A stretch of DNA of 22,491 bases, from NCBI GenBank assembly GCA_017416055.1, contig JAFQDI010000203.1, positions 1 through 22,491 of the forward strand, given 5' to 3'. The DNA is from Lachnospiraceae bacterium (lineage in GTDB: Bacteria; Bacillota_A; Clostridia; Lachnospirales; Lachnospiraceae). Below the pieces are notes generated by a model. That model had not been told where the DNA came from and did no database searches. It worked only from the letters and a program-made list of their open reading frames with translations. Shown piece after piece: positions 7,253-14,501 of this stretch (position 1 is its first letter; each line of letters opens with the position of its first letter). The position numbers were made by a program, and so were the translations under genes.

Positions 7253-7756
7253 ATGAACAAAGTTATTCTCATGGGAAGATTGACCCGAGACCCCGAGGTT
7301 CGTTATTCGCAGGGGGAGCGCCAGATGGCGATCGCCCGTTATACTTTGGCCGTTGACCGTCGTGGCAGAAGAGATGCCGGACAGGATGCGCAGGCAGATT
7401 TCATTCGCTGTGTAGCGTTTGATCGTGCAGCCGAGTTCACTGAGAAGTATTTCCGTCAGGGGATGCGCGTACTCGTAGAGGGACGTATCCAGACCGGAAG
7501 CTATCAGGACAGAGACGGAAAGACCGTTTACACGACCGATGTGGTTGTGGAGAATCAGGAATTTGCGGACAGCAAGGGTGCTTCTGCCGGAAATGATAAC
7601 TATGGCAACCAGAGCTATGGCAATCAGGGCGGACAGCGATACAATGGCGGACAGAGCTACCAGCCTCAGTCCAGACCTGCACCCAGCAGCGCCATTGCAG
7701 ACGGATTTATGAACATTCCCGATGGAGTAGATGACGAAGGTCTCCCGTTTAATTAA
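7253..7756 (+). CDS. ssb: Single-stranded DNA-binding protein
   Basis: SSB binds and protects single-stranded DNA in replication, repair and recombination and recruits partners by its C-terminal tip. The N-terminal OB fold (about residues 1-108) begins MNKVILMGRLTRDPEVRYSQG and includes FIRCVAFDRAAEFTEKYFRQG and GSYQDRDGKTVYTTDV. A flexible Gly/Asn/Gln/Tyr-rich linker (about 115-145, with the repeat YGNQSYGNQGGQ) leads to the acidic end DGVDDEGLPFN. The canonical tip is DDDLPF at the very end; here a Gly replaces one acidic residue and an Asn follows the Phe. The start has AGAGGAG upstream, and the gene lies between rpsF and rpsR as in most Firmicutes. Confidence 0.97.
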   Translation: MNKVILMGRLTRDPEVRYSQGERQMAIARYTLAVDRRGRRDAGQDAQADFIRCVAFDRAAEFTEKYFRQGMRVLVEGRIQTGSYQDRDGKTVYTTDVVVENQEFADSKGASAGNDNYGNQSYGNQGGQRYNGGQSYQPQSRPAPSSAIADGFMNIPDGVDDEGLPFN

Positions 7757-7780
7757 GACTTTTGATAGGAGGTTTTTGAG

Positions 7781-8047
7781 ATGGCATTCAATAAAGATCG
7801 CGGCGATGCACCGGCTAAGAGAAGACCCGGCAACATCCGTAGAAGAAAGAAAGTATGTGTGTTCTGTGGAAAAGAGAACGGCACTATTGATTACAAGGAC
7901 GTAAACAAGCTGAGAAGATACATTTCCGAGAGAGGTAAGATCCTTCCTCGTCGTATTACCGGAAACTGTGCAAAGCATCAGCGTGCCCTGACCGTAGCAA
8001 TCAAGCGTGCAAGACACATTTCTCTGCTGCCTTATACTGTAGAATGA
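7781..8047 (+). CDS. rpsR: 30S ribosomal protein S18
   Basis: This 88-aa basic ribosomal protein partners S6 in the small-subunit platform. The signature is [64 protein letters not shown]. The CxxC pair early in the protein and CxxH in NCAKH keep the zinc-binding set, so this is the zinc-dependent form rather than a Cys-free paralogue. The start has TAGGAGG with spacing about 8. It is last in the operon, followed by a 22-bp-stem terminator. Confidence 0.97.
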   Translation: MAFNKDRGDAPAKRRPGNIRRRKKVCVFCGKENGTIDYKDVNKLRRYISERGKILPRRITGNCAKHQRALTVAIKRARHISLLPYTVE

Positions 8048-8069
8048 TCGCGTAAGCAATTCGCAGTGC

Positions 8070-8132
8070 AAAAAATATCTGCCTCAGATGGTGCGTGCTT
8101 GCACAAGCACCCATCTGAGGCAGATATTTTTT
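8070..8132 (+). terminator. Strong terminator of the rpsF operon
   Basis: A perfect 22-bp stem: AAAAAATATCTGCCTCAG plus ATGG at 8070-8091 pairs with 8111-8132, which ends in TATTTTTT. A second inner pairing (GTGCTTG/CAAGCAC) lies in the loop. The arm carries A and T runs on both sides, so it could also act in the reverse direction. Confidence 0.9.
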
Positions 8133-8136
8133 ATAG

Positions 8137-8199
8137 GGCGAATGCCCGCGTGTGGATCGACGCGTAAGCGGCGAGACACTACGCGCACTGCGAAGCAGA
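8137..8199. repeat. Intergenic 63-bp repeat, copy 1
   Basis: It begins GGCGAATGCCCGCG and ends CACTGCGAAGCAGA. It differs from copy 2 at only two positions, both G/A. Internal pairings are GGGC-GAAT-GCCC at the left end, GCGTA...TACGC around a 13-base loop in the middle, and CTGC-GAA-GCAG at the right end. Confidence 0.8.
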
Positions 8200-8206
8200 A
8201 ACGGAA

Positions 8207-8269
8207 GGCGAATGCCCGCATGTGGATCAACGCGTAAGCGGCGAGACACTACGCGCACTGCGAAGCAGA
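8207..8269. repeat. Intergenic 63-bp repeat, copy 2
   Basis: Tandem second copy with a 70-bp period and a 7-base spacer (AACGGAA). It has A in place of G at two sites. No open frame of interest runs through the pair. The remaining part of the 8048-8373 interval holds only the terminator and the upstream region of the sugar kinase gene. Confidence 0.8.
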
Positions 8270-8373
8270 CCTAAGATATACTGCAAAAGGTAGGAGTTAC
8301 AGTGATTAACGGATTGGTGTGGAATAAAAGAACCACATATCCGCGACAAAGGATGTATAGTGAGGAGAAAAAG

Positions 8374-9270
8374 ATGAAACCTGCATTGATAATTGGTTCC
8401 ACTTGTGTGGATGTGGTGTTGAAAATAGACCGCTTGCCGAAAACGGGAGATGATCTGCAACCGAAGTCACAGACATTTACAGTCGGTGGATGCGCGTACA
8501 ATGTTTCACAGGTATTTCGTCTGCTGAAGACACCGCACACGTTGATTACGCCTGTGGGTGGTGGTGTGTTCGGCGAGTATGTGCGAAATTATTTTGAGGA
8601 AAATGATATTCCGATCACGGTGCATCTGCCGGAGGAGGAGAATGGATGCTGCTATTGCCTGGTGGAAGCGGACGGGGAGCGAACCTTTTTGGCTTATCAC
8701 GGGGTGGAGTACGCTTTTCGCGAGAGGTGGATGGATCCATATCAGGCGGAGAACTACGGCTGGGTGTACATTTGCGGAATGGAGATCGGCGAGGCTGACG
8801 GCTGGGATTTGATTCGCTATTTGAAGAAATATCCACAGTTGAAGGTTTGTTATGCGCCCGGACCCTGCGGAGTGATGGTGGACGAGGAGCGCGTGGAAGA
8901 GTTGTATCGCCTGCACCCCATGTTACATTTGAACGAGCGTGAGGCGGGCGAGTTAACCGGGGAGGCGGACTACGCACGAGCGGCGCGCAAATTGTCAGAG
9001 CGCACCGGGAACCACGTGATCATCACGCTGGGAGAGAAAGGTGCGTACTGTCTGGAAGAAAACGGATCCGAGTATCTGGTTCCGGCGGAACCGGTGGAGA
9101 CGGTGGTAGATACCATCGGTGCGGGGGATGCGCATGTAGGAACAGTGCTGGCGGGGCTGACAGAGGGATGGTCACTTCGGGAAGCGATTGCCTATGCGAA
9201 CAAAGTGTCAGCGGCGGTTGTTGGTGTGCGGGGAGCAACATTGACGAAAGATAATTTGCCGGAGATTTAA
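8374..9270 (+). CDS. PfkB-family carbohydrate kinase
   Basis: This cytosolic sugar kinase of the ribokinase/PfkB superfamily has 298 aa, a normal length. The N-terminal strand ALIIGSTCVDVVLKIDRLPKTGDD is followed by PfkB signature 1 (VGGCAYNVSQVFRLL, with Cys-Ala where Gly-Ala-Ala is common). Signature 2 is VDTIGAGDAHVGTVLAGL (about residues 243-260), with the GAGD anion hole and catalytic Asp. Substrate cannot be assigned; ribose, fructose, tagatose phosphate or nucleoside are all possible. Start: ATG 8374 follows GAGGAG by 6 bases and gives the family N-terminus. GTG 8302 in the same frame also has TAGGAG in front and would add 24 residues. It lies upstream of the sugar locus but is separated from it by a terminator and has no copy of the LacI-type operator, so joint function is only possible, not shown. 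Confidence 0.85.
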   Translation: MKPALIIGSTCVDVVLKIDRLPKTGDDLQPKSQTFTVGGCAYNVSQVFRLLKTPHTLITPVGGGVFGEYVRNYFEENDIPITVHLPEEENGCCYCLVEADGERTFLAYHGVEYAFRERWMDPYQAENYGWVYICGMEIGEADGWDLIRYLKKYPQLKVCYAPGPCGVMVDEERVEELYRLHPMLHLNEREAGELTGEADYARAARKLSERTGNHVIITLGEKGAYCLEENGSEYLVPAEPVETVVDTIGAGDAHVGTVLAGLTEGWSLREAIAYANKVSAAVVGVRGATLTKDNLPEI

Positions 9271-9414
9271 ATGCTGAAAAAGAAAGGCAAAGCGATACTC
9301 ACAGTAAGTTCTACTTATCTGAGTGAGATATCCAAAGAAAGAGATCGAAGTTACGTTTCATGCAATGAAATATGCAACTGCAGAATAAACAAGAAATTGT
9401 GAGATCATGAATAT
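9271..9414 (+). other. Intergenic stretch after the sugar kinase gene
   Basis: It contains a 43-codon frame starting with an ATG directly after the kinase stop and ending at 9402. The frame has no ribosome site and no recognisable motif, so I do not call it a gene. Nothing else is seen before the terminator at 9415. Confidence 0.3.
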
Positions 9415-9467
9415 ATGATATTAAGGTCTTCTATGGTGAAACAAACCGATAGGGGACCTTTTATCAT
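9415..9467 (+). terminator. Terminator upstream of the sugar locus
   Basis: ATGATA-TT-AAGGTC (9415-9428) pairs with GACCTTTTATCAT (from about 9455), with further inner pairing TATGG/CCGATA. The 3' arm carries TTTT. It separates the kinase gene transcript from the following operon. Confidence 0.65.
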
Positions 9468-9486
9468 AAAAAAATAAAAAAAAGAG

Positions 9487-9515
9487 TTGACATTGATTGA
9501 TTAATATTGTAGACT
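9487..9515 (+). promoter_or_regulatory. Sigma-A promoter of the gatZ-gatY-kinase-gatD-AKR operon
   Basis: A perfect -35 box TTGACA (9487-9492) lies 17 bases from the -10 box TAGACT (9510-9515). The predicted start, near 9522, falls directly at the first LacI-type operator, the usual place for repression by steric block. Confidence 0.75.
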
Positions 9516-9524
9516 ATAAACAAA

Positions 9525-9538
9525 CCGAAACGTTACGA
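9525..9538 (+). promoter_or_regulatory. LacI-type operator O1
   Basis: CCGAAACGTTACGA, preceded by AAA, matches 12 of 14 positions of the palindromic core CCGAAACGTTTCGG. It covers the predicted transcription start. Confidence 0.65.
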
Positions 9539-9552
9539 ATTTAACAAGATTT

Positions 9553-9586
9553 GCCTCGCGGAATTATCCGGAGGCTTTAAAAAGCC
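9553..9586 (+). promoter_or_regulatory. Overlapping leader hairpins before gatZ
   Basis: Hairpin A is GCCTC-G-CGGA-ATTA-TCCG-GAGGC (9553-9575). Hairpin B is GGCTT-TAAA-AAGCC (from 9573). They share GGC at 9573-9575 and cannot form together. The O2 palindrome follows directly. This could be an attenuator or simply leader structure. Confidence 0.4.
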
Positions 9587-9588
9587 CA

Positions 9589-9610
9589 CAAACCGAAACG
9601 TTTCGGTTTG
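9589..9610 (+). promoter_or_regulatory. LacI-type operator O2 (22-bp perfect palindrome)
   Basis: The half-site CAAACCGAAAC is followed by its exact reverse complement GTTTCGGTTTG. The centre is 68 bp downstream of the O1 centre, within the 5' leader and 39 bases before the gatZ start. The CG centre and the AAACGTTT core are typical of LacI/GalR-family sites. Confidence 0.85.
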
Positions 9611-9648
9611 CAAAGGAATATGAAAATTTCACAAAGGAGCGATTGGTG

Positions 9649-10947
9649 ATGAGACATCCTCTTCAGGAAATGATGGAAAAAAGAAAAGAAGGGATTAAGA
9701 TCGGAATTCCATCATATTGTACGGCGAATGAATTGGTTTTGGAAACGGCACTGCTTCGTGCGAAAGAATTGAATGAGCCGGTATTGATCGAGGCTACGGC
9801 AAATCAGGTCAATCAGTTTGGTGGATATACAGGCATGAAGCCGAAAGACTTTTATCAAAAAGTGCTTGATCTGGCAAAAAAGGTAGGTGTTCCGGAGAGT
9901 CAGGTTATTTTAGCTGGAGATCATTTGGGACCATTGACCTGGCAGAACTTGCCGGAGGAAGACGCGATGGGACTGGCGGAAGAGTTGGTATATCAGTATA
10001 CCTATGCAGGGTTTACGAAGATTCACTTGGATACCAGTATGAAGGTGAGTGATGATCCGGAAGGAGTTCTTTCTACCGAAGTGATTGCACGCAGAGGTGT
10101 GCGTCTTTATCAGGTCTGTATGCAGGCATATGAGAAATTGAAAGAGACAAAGCCCGAGGCAATCCGACCTGTGTTTATTATCGGATCGGAGGTTCCGATT
10201 CCCGGTGGAGCTCAGGAGGCAGAGGATTCGCTGGCAGTTACCACGCCGGAGGATTTCGCATCTACGGTGGAGACGTATCAGAGATGCTTTGAGGAAGCAG
10301 GTCTTCCGACGGCGATGAATGATGTAATCGCAGTGGTAGTTCAGCCTGGCGTAGAATTTGGTGACGATCAGGTGTTTTTCTACGATCGTCAGGCTGCGAA
10401 GGAGTTGTGTGAAAAACTATCGCAGTACTCCGGTATTGCGTTTGAAGGACATTCCACCGATTATCAAAGCGCAGAATGCTTGAGACAAATGGTGGAGGAT
10501 GGAATTGTTATTCTGAAAGTAGGACCGGCATTGACTTACGGCCTTCGGGAAGCATTGTTTGCCCTTTCCATGATTGAGAAAGAATTGGTTCCGGCAGAAG
10601 AGCAGGCAAGTTTTATCGAGGTGTTGGAGAGGGTGATGTTGGAAAATCCGTCCAATTGGAAGAAGCATTATCACGGAAGTGAACATGAACTTCACTTGGC
10701 TAGAAAATACAGTTTTTCGGATCGGGCAAGATATTATATCGGTTTGCCGGAAGTGGACGAGGCCGTTGAGAAACTATTTGCTAATCTTAGAAAATATCGA
10801 ATTCCGATGAATTTGCTTCATCAGTATATGCCAATACAATATGAACTTGTGCGAGATGGCAAGATGGAACTGGATCCAAAGGCACTTGCTCAGTACGGGG
10901 TTGTGCAGTTTATGAGAGACTACGAATACGCAGCTTACGGCAGATAA
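9649..10947 (+). CDS. gatZ: Tagatose-1,6-bisphosphate aldolase subunit, GatZ/KbaZ-like
   Basis: In enterobacteria GatZ (or KbaZ) is the non-catalytic partner needed for full activity and stability of the class II aldolase GatY (KbaY). The 433-aa protein matches the family over its length, opening MRHPLQEMMEKRKEGIKIGIPSYCTANE, then ANQVNQFGGYTGMKPKDF, ILAGDHLGPLTWQNLP and IHLDTSMKVSDDP near the N-terminal half. Further on are IIGSEVPIPGGAQE, the GIAFEGHSTDYQ block and LKVGPALTYGLREALFAL. The start ATG 9649 follows AAGGAG (9634-9639) by 9 bases; TTG 9643 and GTG 9646 are in the same frame and slightly nearer, so two extra residues are possible. It is first in the operon, 51 bases before gatY, with operator O3 in between. 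The predicted product is cytosolic. Confidence 0.88.
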   Translation: MRHPLQEMMEKRKEGIKIGIPSYCTANELVLETALLRAKELNEPVLIEATANQVNQFGGYTGMKPKDFYQKVLDLAKKVGVPESQVILAGDHLGPLTWQNLPEEDAMGLAEELVYQYTYAGFTKIHLDTSMKVSDDPEGVLSTEVIARRGVRLYQVCMQAYEKLKETKPEAIRPVFIIGSEVPIPGGAQEAEDSLAVTTPEDFASTVETYQRCFEEAGLPTAMNDVIAVVVQPGVEFGDDQVFFYDRQAAKELCEKLSQYSGIAFEGHSTDYQSAECLRQMVEDGIVILKVGPALTYGLREALFALSMIEKELVPAEEQASFIEVLERVMLENPSNWKKHYHGSEHELHLARKYSFSDRARYYIGLPEVDEAVEKLFANLRKYRIPMNLLHQYMPIQYELVRDGKMELDPKALAQYGVVQFMRDYEYAAYGR

Positions 10948-10964
10948 ATTTTTTTGAGAAGAAA

Positions 10965-10978
10965 CCGAAACGTTTTGG
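10965..10978 (+). promoter_or_regulatory. LacI-type operator O3 inside the operon
   Basis: CCGAAACGTTTTGG, preceded by AAA, matches 13 of 14 core positions. It lies in the 51-base gap between gatZ and gatY, just before the gatY ribosome site, where a bound repressor could act as a roadblock. Confidence 0.6.
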
Positions 10979-10998
10979 ATTAAGAGAGGAGGATGAAA

Positions 10999-11850
10999 AT
11001 GCCTTTAGTTACTTCGAAACAGATGTTGGAGGAGGCTCAGCGCGGTGGATATGCGGTTGGAGCATTCAATGTGGAAAATATGGAAATGGTGAAGGCGGTT
11101 ATCGCTGCAGCAGAGGAATTGAGAGCACCGGTTATGCTTCAGACAACGCCCTCCACGGTAAAGTATGGAACGCTTGTTACATATGCTGCGATCGTTGCGG
11201 CTGAAGCGAATCGAGCCGGAGTTCCGGTGTGCCTGCATCTTGACCACGGAAACAGTTTTGAATTGGCAGTACAGGCAATCATGGCGGGATATACGTCGGT
11301 GATGATCGATGGATCCGGAGAGTCTTTTGAAGATAACATTGCAGTCAGCAGAAAAGTTGTAGATGCAGCGACGGCATGTGGGATCCCGGTAGAAGCTGAA
11401 TTGGGAAAAGTCGGAGGAAAGGAAGACGATCTGGAAGCTGATGCGGACACCAATACGGATCCTGCGGAGGCAAAAGAATTTGTGGAGAGGACAAAAGTCT
11501 CTTCTTTGGCGATCGCAATCGGAACGGCTCACGGATTTTATGTCGGAACACCGGTACTGGATAAAGAGCGTGTATCAGAGATACGAGAAATGGTTTCTGT
11601 TCCGCTGGTGCTTCATGGTGCGTCCGGATTGAGTGATGACGATGTGAGAGAATGTGTTCGCAGAGGTATTTGTAAGGTAAATTTTGCAACCGAGTTGAGA
11701 GCGGCATATACCGCTGCATGTAAAAAATTGCTGGAGGAAAAACCGGAAACCTATGACCCGAAGAAATTGGGAATTGTGGGGATGGAGGCAGTGAAGAATC
11801 TGGTAAAAGAACGCATGAAGGTGTGTGGATGCGACGGAAAAGTACAATAA
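10999..11850 (+). CDS. gatY: Class II ketose-bisphosphate aldolase, GatY/KbaY-like
   Basis: This zinc-dependent aldolase is expected to split tagatose-1,6-bisphosphate (or fructose-1,6-bisphosphate) into dihydroxyacetone phosphate and glyceraldehyde-3-phosphate. Residues seen from ATG 10999: CLHLDHGNSFE with Asp82 and zinc ligand His83, MIDGSGESFEDNIA (102-115), Glu134 in EAELGKVGG, zinc ligands His178 (GTAHGFY) and His206 (LHGASGLSDDDV), and the phosphate-binding KVNFATELR. The length (283 aa) and residue spacing are close to GatY. Start: ATG 10999 is 6 bases from GAGGAGG, while ATG 10993 abuts that site. The neighbouring GatZ-like gene favours the tagatose rather than the glycolytic fructose role (inference). 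Confidence 0.88.
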   Translation: MPLVTSKQMLEEAQRGGYAVGAFNVENMEMVKAVIAAAEELRAPVMLQTTPSTVKYGTLVTYAAIVAAEANRAGVPVCLHLDHGNSFELAVQAIMAGYTSVMIDGSGESFEDNIAVSRKVVDAATACGIPVEAELGKVGGKEDDLEADADTNTDPAEAKEFVERTKVSSLAIAIGTAHGFYVGTPVLDKERVSEIREMVSVPLVLHGASGLSDDDVRECVRRGICKVNFATELRAAYTAACKKLLEEKPETYDPKKLGIVGMEAVKNLVKERMKVCGCDGKVQ

Positions 11851-11879
11851 ACAACGTATGACGGATAAGGTGAGACATG

Positions 11880-13391
11880 ATGAGACGTTATTTGTTAGGA
11901 ATTGACATTGGTACGAGTGCCTGCAAGATTGCTATCTTTGATAGAAATGGCAAAGTGATTGTGGCAACAACCGGAGATTACCCGGTGTATTATCCGGCAG
12001 CAGGCTGGGCGGAACAGAATCCGGAAGAATGGTGGAGCGCAGTGTGCAAGGCGATTCGTATGGCACTGGAAAAAGGAGCTGTAGATCCGCGCGAGATTGC
12101 CGGTATCGGTGTAGACGGACAAAGCTGGGCGGCCATTGCAGTGGATAAAGAAGGAAACGTGCTGACAAACACTCCGATCTGGATGGATACCCGAGCGAAG
12201 GATATCTGTGAAGAACTGAATCGAGAGATTGGAGAAAAGGAAATCTTTTCTCTGGCAGGAAATTCACTGCAACCCACTTACACCACAGCAAAAATACTAT
12301 GGTATCAGCGGGAACTTCCTGAAGTCTACGAGAAGACAGATAAGATTTTGCAGTGTAACAGTTACATCGCATACAAGCTGACGAATCAGATAACACAGGA
12401 TGTTTCGCAGGGATATGGATTTCATTGTTTTGACATGAGAAAAGGAACATGGGATCTTGAAATGTGCGAGCGAATAGGGATTCCGATGCGTTTGCTTCCG
12501 CCGATCTTTGCTTGCCATGAAGTGATCGGAACAGTGACAGAAAAAGCTGCAGAGGAAACAGGATTGGTTGCCGGAATTCCGGTGGTTGCCGGTGGGTTAG
12601 ATGCAGCTTGCGGAACTTTGGGAGCCGGAGTAATCAGACCGGGACAGACACAGGAACAGGGTGGTCAGGCCGGAGGGATGAGCATTTGCACAGATACATA
12701 TCAAGCGGACCCGCGTCTGATTCTTGGATATCATGTAATTCCCGGCTTGTGGCTACTTCAGGGTGGAACCACCGGAGGCGGCGGGGTGATGCGCTGGATG
12801 GAGAGAGAATTTGGTGCGTATGAACGAGCTGTTGCAAAAGAAAGAGATACCAGTTCTCTCGCAATTTACAATGAATTGGCAGAAGAAGTAGCACCGGGAA
12901 GTGATGGAGTTGTATTCCTTCCCTATATGTCGGGTGAACGTTCTCCGATCTGGGATCCGAAAGCAAAGGGTGTATTTTACGGACTTGATTTCAGCAAAAC
13001 AAAAGGGCATTTGATCCGAGCATCGATGGAAGGTGTGGCCTTTTCGCTTCAACACAATTTAGAGATTGCTGAGCAGGCCGGTGCCAGAGTGGATGTGCTG
13101 AGAGCGATGGGAGGCTCCGCAAACTCACGTTTGTGGACGCAGATAAAGTCTGATGTGACTGGAAAACCCATCGAAGTGGCGGCTTCGGATACAGCAACTA
13201 CATTGGGCGCGGCCATTCTTGCCGGCGTAGGAGTGGGGATGTATGAAAGTTTTGAAGAGGCTGTAGCGTTAACGGTGCAGACAAAACGCTATCATTATCC
13301 CGATTCGACGAAACGAGGAATCTATAATAAAAACTATCAGACATATCTGGAACTGTATGAGCAGTTGAAAGATACCATGAGTCGATCTTAA
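11880..13391 (+). CDS. FGGY-family carbohydrate kinase, xylulokinase-like
   Basis: This ATP-dependent kinase (503 aa) belongs to the FGGY family, which phosphorylates ketoses and alditols such as xylulose, ribulose, glycerol and ribitol. Domain I opens with the phosphate loop LLGIDIGTSACKIAIFD (about 5-21), then AGIGVDGQSWAAIAVD and PIWMDTRAKDICEELN as in xylulokinases. The second domain contains VVAGGLDAACGTLGAG, with the probable catalytic Asp (about 241), then FLPYMSGERSPIWDP and RAMGGSANSRLWTQIKSDVTGKPIEV. Start: ATG 11880 lies 7 bases from AAGGTG; ATG 11877 is also possible and adds one Met. It sits between the GatY-like aldolase and the GatD-like dehydrogenase, where the E. coli gat operon has PTS genes. 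It may therefore make the alditol phosphate that a PTS would otherwise supply (inference); a ketose substrate is the alternative. Confidence 0.85.
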   Translation: MRRYLLGIDIGTSACKIAIFDRNGKVIVATTGDYPVYYPAAGWAEQNPEEWWSAVCKAIRMALEKGAVDPREIAGIGVDGQSWAAIAVDKEGNVLTNTPIWMDTRAKDICEELNREIGEKEIFSLAGNSLQPTYTTAKILWYQRELPEVYEKTDKILQCNSYIAYKLTNQITQDVSQGYGFHCFDMRKGTWDLEMCERIGIPMRLLPPIFACHEVIGTVTEKAAEETGLVAGIPVVAGGLDAACGTLGAGVIRPGQTQEQGGQAGGMSICTDTYQADPRLILGYHVIPGLWLLQGGTTGGGGVMRWMEREFGAYERAVAKERDTSSLAIYNELAEEVAPGSDGVVFLPYMSGERSPIWDPKAKGVFYGLDFSKTKGHLIRASMEGVAFSLQHNLEIAEQAGARVDVLRAMGGSANSRLWTQIKSDVTGKPIEVAASDTATTLGAAILAGVGVGMYESFEEAVALTVQTKRYHYPDSTKRGIYNKNYQTYLELYEQLKDTMSRS

Positions 13392-13406
13392 GAAAGGAGG
13401 CCCAAA

Positions 13407-14471
13407 ATGAAAGCAGCAGTAGTTTGCGCAAACGAGGATGTGCGCTACATCGATTATGAAGAACCGACACCGGGACCTGGAGAGGTCAAGGTCAAAGTTG
13501 CAGCTTCCGGAATCTGTGGATCGGATATTCCGAGAGTATTGCACCATGGAGTACACTTTTATCCGATCGTGCTTGGCCATGAATTTTCGGGAGATGTGGT
13601 GGAGGTTGGTGAGGGAGTAACAAAAGTCAGTATTGGAGACAGAGTGTCGGGGGCACCGCTGTTACCATGTATGAAGTGCGATGACTGCCAGAACGGAAAT
13701 TTCTCCCTCTGTAAGCACTATAGTTTTATTGGATCACGCCAACAGGGAAGTAATGCTGATTATGTGGTATTGCCAGAGAAAAATGTGGTACCGTTTGACA
13801 AGAGCATTTCCTATGAGCAGGGTGCAATGTTCGAACCGTCCACGGTTGCACTTCATGGTTTGCTTCAAAATGATTATCAGGGTGGACGCAACGTCGCGAT
13901 ACTCGGAGGCGGAACGATCGGTATCTTTACCATGCAGTGGGCGAAGATATTTGGTTCGAAACGAGTGGTTGTGTTTGATATCAGCAAGGAAAGACTGGAA
14001 CTGGCAAAGCGGCTTGGTGCAGACGAGGTGATTGATACCACCGAGAGTGATTACATGAAGAAAGCCATGGAAATCACCGGAGGAAAAGGCTACGAATATG
14101 TATACGAGACAGCCGGTCAGGTTCCAACCATGCACATGGCATTTGAACTGGCGGCAAACAAAGCACATGTATGTTTTATCGGAACGCCTCATGTGGATTT
14201 GACATTTACACCGGCTCTTTGGGAGAAGATGAACCGAAAAGAATTTAAACTAACCGGTTCATGGATGTCCTACAGTTCACCGTTTCCCGGAAAAGAATGG
14301 GACCTTACCGCTCACTACTTTGCGACCGGTCAGTTGAAATATGATCCGGCATTTGTGTATAAGAAGATTCCGATGAGTGAGGCACAGGAAGCTTTCCAGA
14401 TGTTCAAGACACCGGGCATGGTGAAGGGAAAGATTCTCTTGGTCAACGAAGTTAAAGATAACCGGTCATAA
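13407..14471 (+). CDS. gatD: Zinc-dependent alditol-phosphate dehydrogenase, GatD-like
   Basis: This medium-chain zinc dehydrogenase (354 aa) most resembles galactitol-1-phosphate 5-dehydrogenase, which makes tagatose-6-phosphate with NAD. Catalytic zinc residues are Cys37 (ASGICGSDIPRV) and His58-Glu59 (VLGHEFSG). Structural zinc cysteines are 88, 91, 94 and 102 (CMKCDDCQNGNFSLC). The Rossmann motif is NVAILGGGTIGIF, with an acidic VVVFDIS strand end that fits NAD. Shared with GatD beyond the general fold are the segments YPIVLGHEFSG, PLLPC, YSFIGSR and LTGSWMSYSSPFPGKEW. Arabitol-phosphate dehydrogenases are close relatives and cannot be excluded. ATG 13407 has AAAGGAGG with spacing 7. It is the fourth gene of the operon, 15 bases after the kinase. 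Confidence 0.82.
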   Translation: MKAAVVCANEDVRYIDYEEPTPGPGEVKVKVAASGICGSDIPRVLHHGVHFYPIVLGHEFSGDVVEVGEGVTKVSIGDRVSGAPLLPCMKCDDCQNGNFSLCKHYSFIGSRQQGSNADYVVLPEKNVVPFDKSISYEQGAMFEPSTVALHGLLQNDYQGGRNVAILGGGTIGIFTMQWAKIFGSKRVVVFDISKERLELAKRLGADEVIDTTESDYMKKAMEITGGKGYEYVYETAGQVPTMHMAFELAANKAHVCFIGTPHVDLTFTPALWEKMNRKEFKLTGSWMSYSSPFPGKEWDLTAHYFATGQLKYDPAFVYKKIPMSEAQEAFQMFKTPGMVKGKILLVNEVKDNRS

Positions 14472-14501
14472 CCGGAAAAAATATAGAAGCGAGGAGAAAA
14501 G

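Noticed and set aside
6902..8071. 389-codon open frame on the - strand across rpsF, ssb and rpsR
   Set aside because: It is antisense to three certain genes, and its translation is Ser/Leu-rich without any family motif, as expected for a shadow frame.
8137..8269. CRISPR-like repeat
   Set aside because: Only two 63-bp copies with a 7-base spacer and no cas genes; the unit is too long and the spacer too short.
8277..8282. TATACT as a -10 box for the PfkB kinase gene
   Set aside because: No acceptable -35 box at 16-18 bases, and no extended -10 element.
8302..9270. PfkB kinase starting at GTG 8302
   Set aside because: It has a ribosome site, but the extra 24 residues are unlike the family; ATG 8374 gives the usual N-terminus with its own good site.
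9271..9402. 43-codon frame starting directly after the sugar kinase stop
   Set aside because: No ribosome binding site, no recognisable motif and unusual Cys/Asn-rich end; more likely chance.
9589..9610. Catabolite control (CcpA cre) site
   Set aside because: The palindrome core CCGAAACGTTTCGG lacks the cre flanks TGWNAN...NTNWCA; a dedicated LacI-type operator fits better.
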